A stretch of DNA of 64,000 nucleotides, taken from the NCBI RefSeq assembly GCF_000227685.2, contig NZ_CP007029.1, forward strand, positions 1,524,501 to 1,588,500, written 5' to 3'. The stretch comes from Thioalkalivibrio paradoxus ARh 1 (GTDB lineage: Bacteria; Pseudomonadota; Gammaproteobacteria; Ectothiorhodospirales; Ectothiorhodospiraceae). Each line of letters opens with the position of its first letter. Position 1 is the stretch's first letter. The translations under genes and the position numbers were made by a program. Shown in pieces: positions 48,323-58,146 of this stretch. The notes beneath the pieces were generated by a model. It was not told the origin of the DNA. It was given only the letters and a program-made list of their open reading frames with translations, and ran no database searches.

Positions 48323-48775
48323 TCAGAACGTCGAACCGGTCAGTGGGGGCACGTCGGCCTGGGGAACGTGGCAGTGCGTGCAGACATGGTTCTCGCCACT
48401 GGGGACCAACCGGTCCTCGACCTGCATGTAGTGGGTTTTGGGCATCGGCGTAGGGTCATCAACCGCAAGTTCCTGGCCGATCATTTCGAGGTCGTCGTGG
48501 CAGCCCAGGCACCGGTTGCTCTGAAGTGTGATCGGCAGGTAAGTCTCGATCCTGTGCGGGACCTGGGGCGGAGCACCGGGAAATCCCCGCGGGAGGGTCT
48601 CACCGGAGCCTGGACGCGTGTCCGGGAACGTGAACGCGTCGGGTGCAGGGATCTCGAACACGCTGACGGGGCTCAGGCCCATCCGGTCTGGATCGAGGGC
48701 GTCGTCGCCGGCATGGGCAGGACTGAGTGCGAACAGGGCAAGCAAGGCGATTCCAGGAAAGGCGCGTGATTTCAT
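48323..48775 (-). CDS. napB: Periplasmic nitrate reductase dihaem cytochrome subunit NapB
   Basis: The 150-residue protein has a signal peptide and two CxxCH sites, CLGCH and CTHCH, with partner histidines in PHRIETYLP and KTHYMQV. It passes electrons to NapA. GGAGG lies upstream, and the start overlaps the napH stop (ATGA). It is the last nap gene in the row. Confidence 0.95.
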   Translation of the reverse strand: MKSRAFPGIALLALFALSPAHAGDDALDPDRMGLSPVSVFEIPAPDAFTFPDTRPGSGETLPRGFPGAPPQVPHRIETYLPITLQSNRCLGCHDDLEMIGQELAVDDPTPMPKTHYMQVEDRLVPSGENHVCTHCHVPQADVPPLTGSTF

Positions 48776-49713
48776 GTTGTCCTCCTAGCCGAGGGTTCGG
48801 TGACATGTGGTCGTTGGTTATGGCGGGCGATCAGCGGTCTCAGGTCGAAGCTCAGGCTGTCCTCCGGGCAGATGGGTACGCAGCGTCCGCAGTTGGTGCA
48901 CTCGCCCGAGGTGACGAGACCGCGCTCTGCGGCCTGGTTCAGGTTCAGCACCTGCGGTTCCGGGCAGACGCGGATGCACTCGCCGCAGCGGGTGCAGGTG
49001 CTTTCGTCGAAGCGGACACGAAGCTGCGCCGCCTTGCCGACCACCGCGTAGAAGGCCCCGAGCGGACACAGGTGGCCGCACCATCCGTGCCGCAGCACCA
49101 TCAGGTCGAACAGAAAGATGCCGGCCACCCCGATCAGCCCCATGCCGATGCCGAAGATCAGCTCCCGGTGCAGCATCGCGATCGGACTGACCCATTCGAA
49201 TGCCGCGAGGCCGGTAATCAGGGACAGCACCAGCGCGAGCACGAGCACGAAGTAGCGCAGGTTGCGATTCAGGTGCAGTGCGTTGCCGAGATCGAAACGG
49301 TCGCGCAGCCAGCCCGCAAAGTCGGTGACCACGTTGACCGGGCAGACCCAGGAGCAGAAAACCCGCCCGCCGATCAGCGCATAGAACACCAGAACGATCG
49401 CAGCGCCGATCAGTACCTCAGTCGAGAGCAAGTGGCGGGTGAGCAGGATCTGCAGCACCGCGAACGGGTCCGCGAGCGGAATCAGCCCGACCACGCTGGA
49501 TGAACTCAGGTTGCCGGAGAGCAGGGGCTCGTCCAACAGGGTCCATGCCCAGTGGGCCGTGGCAAAGAACAGCAGCAGCACCGAGAACTGGGTCACGCGC
49601 CGCAGGATCAGGTAGCGCCAGGCCCAGAGTTTCCCGGACAGAGAGTCCGGCAACCGGTAAAGGCGAACCGGGCGGCCGTTGGGGGCCGTGCGTGGGGTTT
49701 GCTCGGCACTCAC
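48772..49713 (-). CDS. napH: Quinol dehydrogenase membrane component NapH
   Basis: The 313-residue protein has four transmembrane helices with the CSWVCPVN and CGHLCPLG motifs at the membrane face, and a C-terminal ferredoxin domain with two [4Fe-4S] sites (CTRCGECIRVCP, CTNCGRCVPICP). With NapG it draws electrons from the quinol pool. It starts with GTG, overlapping the napG stop by 4 bp. Confidence 0.95.
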   Translation of the reverse strand: MSAEQTPRTAPNGRPVRLYRLPDSLSGKLWAWRYLILRRVTQFSVLLLFFATAHWAWTLLDEPLLSGNLSSSSVVGLIPLADPFAVLQILLTRHLLSTEVLIGAAIVLVFYALIGGRVFCSWVCPVNVVTDFAGWLRDRFDLGNALHLNRNLRYFVLVLALVLSLITGLAAFEWVSPIAMLHRELIFGIGMGLIGVAGIFLFDLMVLRHGWCGHLCPLGAFYAVVGKAAQLRVRFDESTCTRCGECIRVCPEPQVLNLNQAAERGLVTSGECTNCGRCVPICPEDSLSFDLRPLIARHNQRPHVTEPSARRTT

Positions 49714-50483
49714 GGCAGGTCATCCAGGTTGAGCGCGTCCAGTCCCGGGACGAACGGCGATTCCGCGGGCGCGCGGCCGGGCTCCAGCGCCGGCGGGTCG
49801 AAAACCATCAAGCCGGCGGGGTCTGCAACCTGCATCTGGTAGTGGGGTCCCATGCGTCCCTGGACGAGGCTGGCCTGGACGACCCGGATCGACGCCTCTT
49901 CGGTCGGACAGCGGTTCTCGCAGACCCCGCAGCCGGTGCAATGGTCGGAATGCACCCAGGGCACCATCCGCGCGTAGCCGCCGGCAAGTCCCGGCCGGCG
50001 TTCCACCGAGATCGCCTTGCCCGAGACGGGGCAGGCGAGGTAGCACACCTCGCAACGCAACCCCTGCCACGATAGGCAGGTTTCGGTATCGATCACCGCC
50101 AGACCCATCCGGGCGTCCTCGATGCTGTCGAGTTCCCCGGACAGGGCGCCGGTGGGGCAGGCAGCCTGGCAGGGGATGTCCGGGCACATCAGGCAGGGGT
50201 TTTGCCGGGGCAGGAAATAGGGGGAACCGATCGAGCGCGGTTCCCAGGCGGTGGCCAGGCGCAGGGTGTCGTAGGGGCAGGCGTTCACGCACTGGCCGCA
50301 CTTGATGCACAGTGCGTGAAACTCCGCCTCGTCGCGTGCGCCCGGCGGACGCAGCGCGAACGGGGTCGCACGTGCCTGGTTGCGCAGCACGTAGGTCCAG
50401 ACCAGGCCGGCCGAGGCCGCGAGACTCGCGCCCTGGACCAGCTTGATCAGGAAGGACCTGCGGCTGTTGCTCGTACCCGGCAT
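49710..50483 (-). CDS. napG: Ferredoxin-type protein NapG
   Basis: The protein is 257 residues with a Tat signal (SRRSFLIKL near residue 7), exported folded. Four [4Fe-4S] cluster motifs are visible: CIKCGQCVNACP, CLMCPDIPCQAACP, CEVCYLACP and CTGCGVCENRCP. It works with NapH as the NapC-independent quinol dehydrogenase. The start at 50483 is 23 bp after the napA stop; a longer frame to 50582 lacks a Tat motif at its start. Confidence 0.95.
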   Translation of the reverse strand: MPGTSNSRRSFLIKLVQGASLAASAGLVWTYVLRNQARATPFALRPPGARDEAEFHALCIKCGQCVNACPYDTLRLATAWEPRSIGSPYFLPRQNPCLMCPDIPCQAACPTGALSGELDSIEDARMGLAVIDTETCLSWQGLRCEVCYLACPVSGKAISVERRPGLAGGYARMVPWVHSDHCTGCGVCENRCPTEEASIRVVQASLVQGRMGPHYQMQVADPAGLMVFDPPALEPGRAPAESPFVPGLDALNLDDLP

Positions 50484-50506
50484 CGCGTGCCCCCGACGTC
50501 CGCCGC

Positions 50507-53257
50507 TCAGGCCTTGTACACCTTCACCGCGGACTTCTTGTAGTCGCTTTCCTTCGAGATGGGACAGGCGGCGTCGATGCACACCTTGTTGATGAACACC
50601 CCTTCGTCGAAGAACGGCGCATACACGGTGCCCTTGGGCATGGTGTTGCGGCCCCCGGTCTCCACCCGGATCTGCACCTTGCCGCGCCGCGACTCGAGCC
50701 AGACCAGGTCGTTGCGCTGCAGGCCGCGCTCGCGGGCGTCCTCCGGATGCATCCAGAGGACGGCGGCCGGCACCGCACGGTGCAGCTCCGGCACGCGCCG
50801 CGTCATCGTCCCTGAATGCCAGTGTTCGAGCACGCGGCCCGTGCAGAACCAGAGGTCGTAGTTGTCGTCAGGCTGCTCGACCGGGGCGGAATACGGCCGG
50901 AAGAAGATCTTGGCCTTGTTGGGCAGGGGCACCGCTGTCGTGTCGGTGACCTGGTCCAGATCGCCGCTGGGGATCGCCTTCTGCAGCTTGCCGTAGAACT
51001 CGAAGCCGGCACCCCGGGTCACGTAGGGGTCGTACTGTTCGTTGAAGCGCCAGCTGCCTTCCTTGCCGTCGACCACCGGCCAGCGCAGGCCGCGCACGCC
51101 GTGGTAGACGTCGTAGTCGGCGAGGTCCTTGCCGATCCCGCGCCCGAACGGCACGTACTCCTGCCACAGCGCCTTTTCGACGAACCAGCCGTCGCCGAGC
51201 GCCTCCGAGGTATGGTTGCCGCCCCCGTTGGCGATCGGGTCCGGCCACTTGTACTTCATGTTGTCGGGGGTGGCGAACAGCACCTTGTAGAGGCTGTCTT
51301 CAGGCGAGTAGCCCATGGCCCCGGCCTCGGCGAGCACGCTCGGCAGCTTGTCGTCGTCGTAGCCGGCGGCCCTCAGGCCGGGGACCGTCTGTTCGCCCCA
51401 GAAGTCACCGATCGTGAAGCGCTTGGAGAACTCCAGTACCTGCCACAGATCACCCTTGGCGTTGCCCGGAGGCGGGACCATCTCGCGCCAGTGCTGGGTG
51501 CGGCGTTCGGCGTTGCCGTACGCTCCGTACTTCTCGAAGATCATCGCGACCGGCAGGATCAGGTCGGCAACCTTCGCGGATATTCCGGGGTATGCCTCGG
51601 AGACGATGATGAAGTTGTCCGCCTTGCGTGCCGCGGCGATCCAGTGGTTGGAGTTGGGGTGGGTGTGCCACGGGTTGTTGACCTGCACCCAGGCCCATTT
51701 GACGCTGCCGTCCTGCAGATCGCGCATGATCTTGGCGTAGAACGAGCCCACCTTCGGGCTGATCGTCTTCGCCGGTATTTTCCACTGCTTCTCGGTGTAC
51801 TCCCGGTGTGCCGGCACGGGAATCAGCCGGTCTGCGGGCAGCCGGTGCGCGAAGGTGCCGACCTCGCGCGCGGTGCCGCAGGCGCTCGGCTGACCGGTCA
51901 GCGAGAACGCGCCATTGCCGGGCTGGCTCTGCTTGCCGAGCAGCAGGTGCACCGCGTAGATCTGCTCGTTCACCCAGGTGCCGCGGGTGTGCTGGTTCAC
52001 GCCCATGGTCCAGTAGGACACAACCTTGCGCTGCTGGTCGACGTAGAGGTCGGCAAGATCCTTCAGCTTCCGCTTGAAGTCCTCCAGCGACTCAGCGCCA
52101 TCGCCTTTGGCGAACTCGGCAACGAAGTCGAGCGTGTAGGGTTCGAGGGCCTTCTTGTAATCCTCGAAACTGATGCTCCAGTGTGCCCCGGGGTTGGCAC
52201 GGTTGTTCTGCTCGACGACCTCGCCCTCGCGGCGGCGCTGGCCGACCGCTTCGTATTGGTCGAGCGCGACCTTCAGTTCCTTCGCGACGATGTCCGCCTC
52301 CGCAGGGAAGGTCCATTGGCCCTCGGGGTCGGCGCGCAGACCGTAGCCGATGTCGTACGGGCCGGTGGTGAAGATGCAATGCTTGTTCACGAAGTCCTCG
52401 TTCACCGCACCGCGGGCGATGACTTCGCGCGCGAGGTAGTTCAGGATCGCGAGGTCGGTGTTCGGCTTGAAGATGATCTCCATGTCCGCACCGTCGGAGC
52501 TCATGTTGCGGAACGTGGTCAGGTTGACGACCCGGACATTCGGGTTGCTCATGCGCCGGTTCATGATCCGGGACCAGAGCACCGTGTGCATCTCGGCCAT
52601 GTTCGCGCCCCACAGGATCATCGTGTCCGTGTGCTCGATGTCATCGTAGTTGCCAGCGGGCTCGTCGGTTCCGAAGGTGCTGTAGAATGCGGCCACCGCG
52701 CTCGCCATGCAGTTGCGCGCGTTGGGGTCGACCATGTTGGCCCGGAAGCCCGCCTTGAACAGCTTGTTCATCGCGTAGCCTTCCTGCACCGTCCACTGGC
52801 CCGAGCCGAAGCAGGCAATTCCCTCCGGACCCTTCTCCGCGTAGGTCTTGCGCAGCTGGCGCTCCATTTCGTCGAATGCCTGCTCCCAGGACACCGGGAC
52901 GAAGTTGCCTTCCTTGTGGAACTGGCCATCCTTCATGCGCATCAGCGGCTGCGTCAGCCGGTCCTGACCGTACATGATCTTGGCGTTGAAATAGCCCTTC
53001 ACGCACTGCCAGCCCCGGTTGACCGGGTTTTCGACGTCACCTTTCTGGGCGACCACGCGGCCGTTCTTGGTCGCGAGCATCAGCCCGCAACCGGTGCCGC
53101 AGAACCGGCAGACGGTCTTGTCCCATTTCCAGTCCTGCTCGGCCTGCTCGGCCTGCTGGGCCGCGGCGAGGGCGGCTGGACCCAGGGAGAGCCCGGCCAT
53201 GGAAGCGGTGCTGGCGGCGATGCCGGCCTTGAGAAACTCGCGTCGGGAGACTGTCAT
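50507..53257 (-). CDS. napA: Periplasmic nitrate reductase catalytic subunit NapA (long form)
   Basis: The protein has 916 residues. A Tat signal (SRREFLKAG) leads to the N-terminal [4Fe-4S] motif [12 protein letters not shown], then the molybdenum cysteine in [12 protein letters not shown] and the cofactor-binding regions. It is about 90 residues longer than E. coli NapA (828), with extra sequence near residues 300-360 ([20 protein letters not shown]), a trait of the epsilonproteobacterial type. The start has GGAGG upstream. It reduces nitrate to nitrite in the periplasm, receiving electrons through NapB. Confidence 0.96.
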   Translation of the reverse strand: MTVSRREFLKAGIAASTASMAGLSLGPAALAAAQQAEQAEQDWKWDKTVCRFCGTGCGLMLATKNGRVVAQKGDVENPVNRGWQCVKGYFNAKIMYGQDRLTQPLMRMKDGQFHKEGNFVPVSWEQAFDEMERQLRKTYAEKGPEGIACFGSGQWTVQEGYAMNKLFKAGFRANMVDPNARNCMASAVAAFYSTFGTDEPAGNYDDIEHTDTMILWGANMAEMHTVLWSRIMNRRMSNPNVRVVNLTTFRNMSSDGADMEIIFKPNTDLAILNYLAREVIARGAVNEDFVNKHCIFTTGPYDIGYGLRADPEGQWTFPAEADIVAKELKVALDQYEAVGQRRREGEVVEQNNRANPGAHWSISFEDYKKALEPYTLDFVAEFAKGDGAESLEDFKRKLKDLADLYVDQQRKVVSYWTMGVNQHTRGTWVNEQIYAVHLLLGKQSQPGNGAFSLTGQPSACGTAREVGTFAHRLPADRLIPVPAHREYTEKQWKIPAKTISPKVGSFYAKIMRDLQDGSVKWAWVQVNNPWHTHPNSNHWIAAARKADNFIIVSEAYPGISAKVADLILPVAMIFEKYGAYGNAERRTQHWREMVPPPGNAKGDLWQVLEFSKRFTIGDFWGEQTVPGLRAAGYDDDKLPSVLAEAGAMGYSPEDSLYKVLFATPDNMKYKWPDPIANGGGNHTSEALGDGWFVEKALWQEYVPFGRGIGKDLADYDVYHGVRGLRWPVVDGKEGSWRFNEQYDPYVTRGAGFEFYGKLQKAIPSGDLDQVTDTTAVPLPNKAKIFFRPYSAPVEQPDDNYDLWFCTGRVLEHWHSGTMTRRVPELHRAVPAAVLWMHPEDARERGLQRNDLVWLESRRGKVQIRVETGGRNTMPKGTVYAPFFDEGVFINKVCIDAACPISKESDYKKSAVKVYKA

Positions 53258-53397
53258 CAGAGGGTACCTCCAGGATGAATACGTTGTTCGTGTCGCGGTC
53301 GCGGTGCCTTGATGTGAAGGGAGCCGCCCTTCGCGTCCCGGCAATCTGTGGTGCGGAAACGCGTAGCGCCGATCGCGATGCTCGTTGTCATGACAAG

Positions 53398-53518
53398 GCA
53401 GCCATGGAAGGACACGGAAATCACGGGAGAAGAGACGGATCCAACCCGATGTCGGTGCCTGTCCGTGCTTACCGTGGCTCGCCTTTTCATCATTCAGGGT
53501 AGCCGCTGGCCGTGAACG
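53398..53518. repeat. Composite of repeat family 3 and the right end of family 1, within the nap operon
   Basis: The left part (agccatggaaggacacggaa, atcacggg, and tgtccgtgcttaccgtggct) matches family 3 at 26.9 kb in opposite orientation. From 53481 the sequence ttttcatcattcagggtagc and cgctggccgtgaacgtca is the right flank of family 1. It fills most of the 261 bp between napD and napA. Confidence 0.8.
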
Positions 53519-53842
53519 TCAGCGCGGAAGCGTGGACGAGGAAATGTCAGAGCCCTTTTCGGGCCGATTCCGGCGCACGTTCTGCAGGCCTTCCAGGATC
53601 TCGGGGTCTTCTTCGAAGTAGTGGTAGACCATATCGGCAAGGATCACGCCCGGTACGGCCTTGATGCGGCGTAGTCCGTTCATCTCGGCCTCGATCGACT
53701 GAGCTTCCTGAACCACGACGATCTTGCCTTGGTCCCGATCCTGGTAATGGACTTCCACACCGGAGAGCTCCCTGAGCGCCGATTCGACGCTTTCCAGCCG
53801 TTCGGGCGGGCAGATCACTACGATTCCTGAGAGATTCATCAT
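53519..53842 (-). CDS. napD: NapA signal-peptide chaperone NapD
   Basis: The 107-residue protein has the NapD motifs GIVVICPPERL, LSGVEVHYQD and GVILADMVYHYFE. It binds the NapA Tat signal until cofactor loading is complete. It starts at the first of two consecutive ATGs, the outer of which overlaps the napF stop (ATGA). The 261 bp before napA hold a composite repeat, so napD may be transcribed partly apart from napA. Confidence 0.93.
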   Translation of the reverse strand: MMNLSGIVVICPPERLESVESALRELSGVEVHYQDRDQGKIVVVQEAQSIEAEMNGLRRIKAVPGVILADMVYHYFEEDPEILEGLQNVRRNRPEKGSDISSSTLPR

Positions 53843-54384
53843 CCGTTCCTCTTCAGTTGGTCGGCGGACCCGCGACGGTCCGGCCCGGGATTGCGATACA
53901 GGTGGACGGCGTCGACCGGACAGGCCGCCCTGCAGGCGCCGCAGCCGGTGCAGCGACCGGAGTCGAGCATCGGCAGAAACGCGCCGCCGGAATGGGGCTG
54001 GAAGCGGATCGCTCTGGCAACGCAGCGGTCTGCGCAGGTCCGGCAGACCACGCCCCCCCGCGCAAGGCAGGCGGCGGTGAATTCCAGGTTCAAATCCCAG
54101 GGGGGCAGCTCTGCCATCGCGCCGACGGATAGTGCCCCCGGCAGGCAGCGCGTTACGCAGTCGCCGCAGAACGTGCACCCGCCCTGTGCGAAGTCGACCT
54201 CGGGAAACCCCGCGCTTCCCCGGGCCACGATGCCTTCGGGGCAGTACTGTTCGCAGTCCATGCAGCGCGTGCACAGGTCGGTGAACCTGGCCTCGTCCAG
54301 AGACCAAGGCGGGCGCAGGGGAAAATTCCGGGTGCTGAGTCGGCCGCGAAGGAATTGCGCTCGATTGGGATTCGTCTTGGTCAC
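53839..54384 (-). CDS. napF: Ferredoxin-type protein NapF
   Basis: The protein is 181 residues from a GTG at 54384; another GTG at 54465 would add 27 residues. Four Fe-S motifs: CTRCMDCEQYCP, CTFCGDCVTRC, CRTCADRCV and CTGCGACRAACP. It is cytoplasmic, with no signal peptide, and helps load the Fe-S cluster or cofactor into NapA. It is the first gene of napFDAGHB. Confidence 0.92.
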   Translation of the reverse strand: MTKTNPNRAQFLRGRLSTRNFPLRPPWSLDEARFTDLCTRCMDCEQYCPEGIVARGSAGFPEVDFAQGGCTFCGDCVTRCLPGALSVGAMAELPPWDLNLEFTAACLARGGVVCRTCADRCVARAIRFQPHSGGAFLPMLDSGRCTGCGACRAACPVDAVHLYRNPGPDRRGSADQLKRNG

Positions 54385-54755
54385 ACAGATGGTCCGGCGC
54401 CGATGGCGCAGCAGGGTTGTTCGGGTGTCACCGCCTGGGTTTGGCCTGGCTGCCGGTACTTGCACACTGAAGACGATCGCCGGGTAACCATGGGTACTTC
54501 CCAGGATGGGATGTGATTGCGCAAGCCTTCCGATTGCGCGGTTTATGACTAGTCCATCATTGTGGGAAAAACAAACGAAATGCTTCCGATTACACTAAGT
54601 TGCGGCCGTTATTGGGCTTCAGAGGAAGATCGGATAACGCCGTTTGGGTAGGTGCTTCTACTAAAAGATAGATATGTCCGAAGGGGGGCGGCACAGACGC
54701 GCTGGTGTGCATGGAAAGGATGCCGATTGCGCTGACAGTGCCCTATGCTTTGACG
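54385..54755. other. AT-richer divergent intergenic region, likely nap promoter
   Basis: About 370 bp between napF and the hydrolase gene, clearly lower in GC than the flanks (notably 54540-54670). It should contain the nap promoter on the minus strand. A direct repeat gattgcgc occurs at about 54513 and 54532. No FNR-type TTGAT-N4-ATCAA or NarP pair was identified. Confidence 0.5.
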
Positions 54756-55628
54756 ATGGAGCAGGCGATCCTCAGGCTGGGCGATGGGCCGGTGCACTAC
54801 CGGCGCGCGGGCGAGTCCGATCGCGCACTGATGCTGCTGCACGGTCTGGCGAGCAATGGCAGCCGCTGGAACGAGCTGGTCCGGACCAGCTCGCTGACGC
54901 GGGACTGGACCGTGCTGGTACCCGACCTGCGCGGCCAGGCATTGTCGGTGGTCCGCGAGCCGATCCGGTCGGAAGACTGGGTCGCGGATCTGGCGGCGAT
55001 CCTGGACCAGGAGGGCTTCGCCGACTGCGTGATCGGCGGCCACTGCCTGGGAGCCAATGTCGCCGCACGGTTCGCACTGCGCTTCCCCGAACGGGTGCGT
55101 GGCCTGATCCTGGTGGAGCCGATGCTGGCCGAGACGCTGTCCGGTGGGCTCGGGATGCTGGCCCGGGCACGGGGGCTGCTCGGGCCGCTGGCCGGCGCGG
55201 TACTGGTGGCCAACCGGCTTGGGCTGTGGCGCCGCTTGCTACCGCGTCTGGACCTGGAGGCACTGGACCGCGAGACCCGCCGGAAGATGGCCGAGGGGCG
55301 CGACCGGCAGGCGTTGACCCGGCGCTACGGCTCGCCGCTGCATGACCTGCGCTATGTCCCGGTTGCGAGCTACCTGCAGTCGCTGCGGGAGACGCTGCGC
55401 CCGATGCCGCCCTGGGACCGGCTGCAGGCCCCGACGCTGGTGCTGCTTTCCTCGGGCAACCGATTCGGCGATTGCGGGCGCGCCCAGTCGCTGCTGCGGG
55501 CGATCCCTCGCCACAGCATCGCGGTGGTCGAGGCGGAACACTGGATTCATGCGGAGGAGCCGGAGGCGTTGCGGCTGCATATCGAACACTGGCTGGCAAC
55601 GCTGGAGACGGCCGCCCCCGCCGACTGA
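54756..55628 (+). CDS. Alpha/beta hydrolase with cysteine at the nucleophile position
   Basis: The protein is about 290 residues; the start among 54705, 54720 and 54756 is not decided by a ribosome binding site. The fold is clear: oxyanion segment LLHGLASNG, nucleophile elbow GGHCLGAN, LILVEPML, late histidine in EAEHWIHAEEP. The elbow has Cys where most relatives have Ser, as in dienelactone hydrolase. It precedes glpK and a phosphodiesterase on the same strand, so a glycerol-ester lipase role is possible. Confidence 0.8.
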   Translation: MEQAILRLGDGPVHYRRAGESDRALMLLHGLASNGSRWNELVRTSSLTRDWTVLVPDLRGQALSVVREPIRSEDWVADLAAILDQEGFADCVIGGHCLGANVAARFALRFPERVRGLILVEPMLAETLSGGLGMLARARGLLGPLAGAVLVANRLGLWRRLLPRLDLEALDRETRRKMAEGRDRQALTRRYGSPLHDLRYVPVASYLQSLRETLRPMPPWDRLQAPTLVLLSSGNRFGDCGRAQSLLRAIPRHSIAVVEAEHWIHAEEPEALRLHIEHWLATLETAAPAD

Positions 55629-55721
55629 TCACCCCAGGGCGCAGGGGGGTCCTTCCGGTCAGCGCGGCCGGCCGGAAGCGGATCTCCCGGGCCCCAGGGC
55701 TGCGGAAAGGAGGAATGTGGG

Positions 55722-57239
55722 ATGGCGGAACGATGGATCCTCGCGATCGATGCGGGCACGACCGGTGTCACTGCGATCGTGTTCGACCACGACGGGCGGG
55801 TGCGCAGCCGAGCCTACGCGGAATTCATGCAGCACTATCCGCGCGCCGGCTGGGTGGAACACGACGCCGAGGAAATCCTGTCGGTCACGCTGCGCGTATT
55901 CGGGGAGGCGCTACGCGACGGCGGCATCCGCGCCGACGATCTGCAGGGGATCGGGATCACCAACCAGCGCGAAACCGTGGTGCTGTGGGACCGGGCCAGC
56001 GGGCGGCCGCTAGGGCCGGCGATCGTCTGGCAGGACCGGCGGACCGCCGGGTTCTGCGACGCGCTGCGCGAGCGCGGGCTGGAGGCCTGGCTGCAGGAGC
56101 GCACCGGCCTGCTGATCGACCCGTACTTCTCGGCAACCAAGCTGCACTGGCTGTTGGCGCAGGATCCGGATCTGCGGATGCGCGGGCGTAGCGGCAGGAT
56201 TGCGTTCGGTACCATCGATTCGTGGCTGGTTTTCCGGCTGAGCGGACAGCGCGCGCACGTGACCGATTACTCGAATGCGTCGCGCACGCAGCTGTACAAC
56301 CTTCATGACCTGCGCTGGGACGAGGAGATCCTGGAACTGCTGGAGATCCCCGCGCAGCTGCTGCCCGAGGTGATGCCGTCGTCCTGGATCTATGCGCATA
56401 CCGACCCGGAGGTCGTTCCCGGCGGCCGGCCGATTCCGATCGCGGGCATTGCCGGCGATCAGCAGGCCGCGCTGTTCGGCCAGGCCTGTCACGAACCCGG
56501 CATGGCCAAGAACACCTATGGCACCGGATCCTTCGTGCTGCAGCATACCGGTACCAAGGCGGTGCCCAGCCACCAGCGCCTGCTGACCACGATCGCCTGG
56601 GGCATTGGCGACGAACCCGTGGAGTATGCCCAGGAGGGTGCGATCTTCGTCACCGGTGCGGCTGTGCAATGGCTGCGGGACGGCCTGGGGATGATTGCGT
56701 CGGCGGCGGAGACCGAGGCGCTCGCGCGTTCCGTTGCCGACAACGAGGGGGTCTACTTCGTGCCGGCGCTGACCGGGCTCGGCGCGCCGCATTGGGATCC
56801 ACACGCCCGCGGGCTGCTGATCGGCCTGACCCGCGGCACCGGGAAGGCGCAGGTGGCCCAGGCGGTGCTCGAGAGCATTGCCTACCAGACCCGGGACGTG
56901 CTGGAAGCGATGCAGCGGGATTCGGGAATCCGGCTCGCCGAGCTGCGCTGTGATGGCGGTGCCGCGCTGAACCCGGTGCTGATGCAGTTCCAGGCCGACA
57001 TCCTGGCCAGCACGGTGGTGGTGCCGGAGACGGTCGAGACCACCGCCCTCGGGGCCGCGTACCTCGCGGGACTGGCCACCGGTTTCTGGAACGACCGCGA
57101 GGAACTCGCGCGACACTGGCGGGTGCGCAACCGCTACACCCCGAGCCTGCCCGAACCGGAACGCGAACGCCTGTACCGGCGCTGGCTGCGCGCGGTCGAA
57201 CTGTCCCGCGGCTGGGCACGCGAGGACGCGGACGGATGA
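55722..57239 (+). CDS. glpK: Glycerol kinase
   Basis: The 505-residue protein has full FGGY kinase signatures: AIDAGTTGVTAIVFD at the start, GITNQRETVVLWD, QDRRTAGFCD and GTGSFVLQHTG. It phosphorylates glycerol to glycerol 3-phosphate. AAAGGAGG upstream gives a strong start. Its stop overlaps the phosphodiesterase start (ATGA). No glpF or glpD is adjacent. Confidence 0.95.
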   Translation: MAERWILAIDAGTTGVTAIVFDHDGRVRSRAYAEFMQHYPRAGWVEHDAEEILSVTLRVFGEALRDGGIRADDLQGIGITNQRETVVLWDRASGRPLGPAIVWQDRRTAGFCDALRERGLEAWLQERTGLLIDPYFSATKLHWLLAQDPDLRMRGRSGRIAFGTIDSWLVFRLSGQRAHVTDYSNASRTQLYNLHDLRWDEEILELLEIPAQLLPEVMPSSWIYAHTDPEVVPGGRPIPIAGIAGDQQAALFGQACHEPGMAKNTYGTGSFVLQHTGTKAVPSHQRLLTTIAWGIGDEPVEYAQEGAIFVTGAAVQWLRDGLGMIASAAETEALARSVADNEGVYFVPALTGLGAPHWDPHARGLLIGLTRGTGKAQVAQAVLESIAYQTRDVLEAMQRDSGIRLAELRCDGGAALNPVLMQFQADILASTVVVPETVETTALGAAYLAGLATGFWNDREELARHWRVRNRYTPSLPEPERERLYRRWLRAVELSRGWAREDADG

Positions 57240-58108
57240 CTGCCGGAGTCGAGACCCCCGGCGATCCCGGGTCGCGCCCAGACCTGATTGCGCACCGGGG
57301 CTATGCGGCCCGATACCCGGAGAACACGTTGCCTGCCCTCGAGGCGGCCGCGGCCGCGGGAGCGCGGTTCGTTGAAGTCGACGTGCAGCTGGCGGCCGAT
57401 GGCGTGCCGGTGCTCTTCCACGACCATGGGCTGCGCCGGGTCTGCGGGGTTGGCGGCCTGGTGCACCGATGGCCGTTCGCCGAGCTCGAGCGGCTCTCCG
57501 CGCACGAGCCGGGGCGTTTTGGCCGGAAGTTCCACGGCACGCCGCTGTTGCCGTTGTCGGGTCTGCGTCGCTTTCTCGACGCCCACCCCGGCATCACGGC
57601 GTTCGTCGAAGCCAAGTCGACTGCGGTACGCCAGTTCGGCGTGGCCCGCGTACTGGACGCGATCGCCGCAGAACTACAGCCGGTCGCCGGCCGCTGTGGT
57701 CTGATCGCCCGCTCTGCAGCGGTGCTCGGTGCGGCCCGGGAACGGCTCGAGCAAGCGTCCGGCCCGGTCGGCTGGCACGCGATCGGCGGCGTGATCAGCC
57801 GCTGGCGGGACCGCTCGGCGTTGGCGCGGTTGCGCCCCGAGTACCTCTTCTGCGCGGTTGCGGGGCTGCCGCGCGAGGGTGCGCTGGCGTTGCCGGGGAC
57901 GCGGGTCGCGGTCTACGAAGTCGCGGATCCGGATCTGGCGATGCGCCTGCACCGGCGCGGCGTCGACCTGATCGAGACTTTCGCGATCGCGGAGATGCAG
58001 CGGGCGCTGACTTCCCGCGCGCGGCAACGAGAGGCTGCGCCGGGCGGCGCAGCACGCAGGAAAGGACAGGGCAGTCCGCGCCGAGCCGACCCGGGAAATG
58101 ATGGCTAG
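57236..58108 (+). CDS. Glycerophosphodiester phosphodiesterase (GDPD family)
   Basis: The 290-residue protein has GDPD motifs IAHRGYAARYPENT, FVEVDVQLAADG, LFHD and, near the end, GVDLIETF. It hydrolyses glycerophosphodiesters to glycerol 3-phosphate and an alcohol. It has no signal peptide and is therefore cytoplasmic (UgpQ-like). The C-terminal 40 residues are basic low-complexity. It is translationally coupled to glpK. Confidence 0.9.
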   Translation: MTAGVETPGDPGSRPDLIAHRGYAARYPENTLPALEAAAAAGARFVEVDVQLAADGVPVLFHDHGLRRVCGVGGLVHRWPFAELERLSAHEPGRFGRKFHGTPLLPLSGLRRFLDAHPGITAFVEAKSTAVRQFGVARVLDAIAAELQPVAGRCGLIARSAAVLGAARERLEQASGPVGWHAIGGVISRWRDRSALARLRPEYLFCAVAGLPREGALALPGTRVAVYEVADPDLAMRLHRRGVDLIETFAIAEMQRALTSRARQREAAPGGAARRKGQGSPRRADPGNDG

Positions 58109-58146
58109 ACTGTGGGGTACACGCGGGTAAACCTGGAGGCTGGAGG

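Noticed and set aside
50816-53278. Long open frame on the plus strand opposite napA (820 codons)
   Set aside because: High GC keeps antisense frames open. The sequence shows no domain, no ribosome binding site and low-complexity composition, while napA is certain.
54466-54700. FNR or NarP box in the nap promoter region
   Set aside because: Short direct repeats exist, but no TTGAT-N4-ATCAA or paired NarP heptamers were found by eye.
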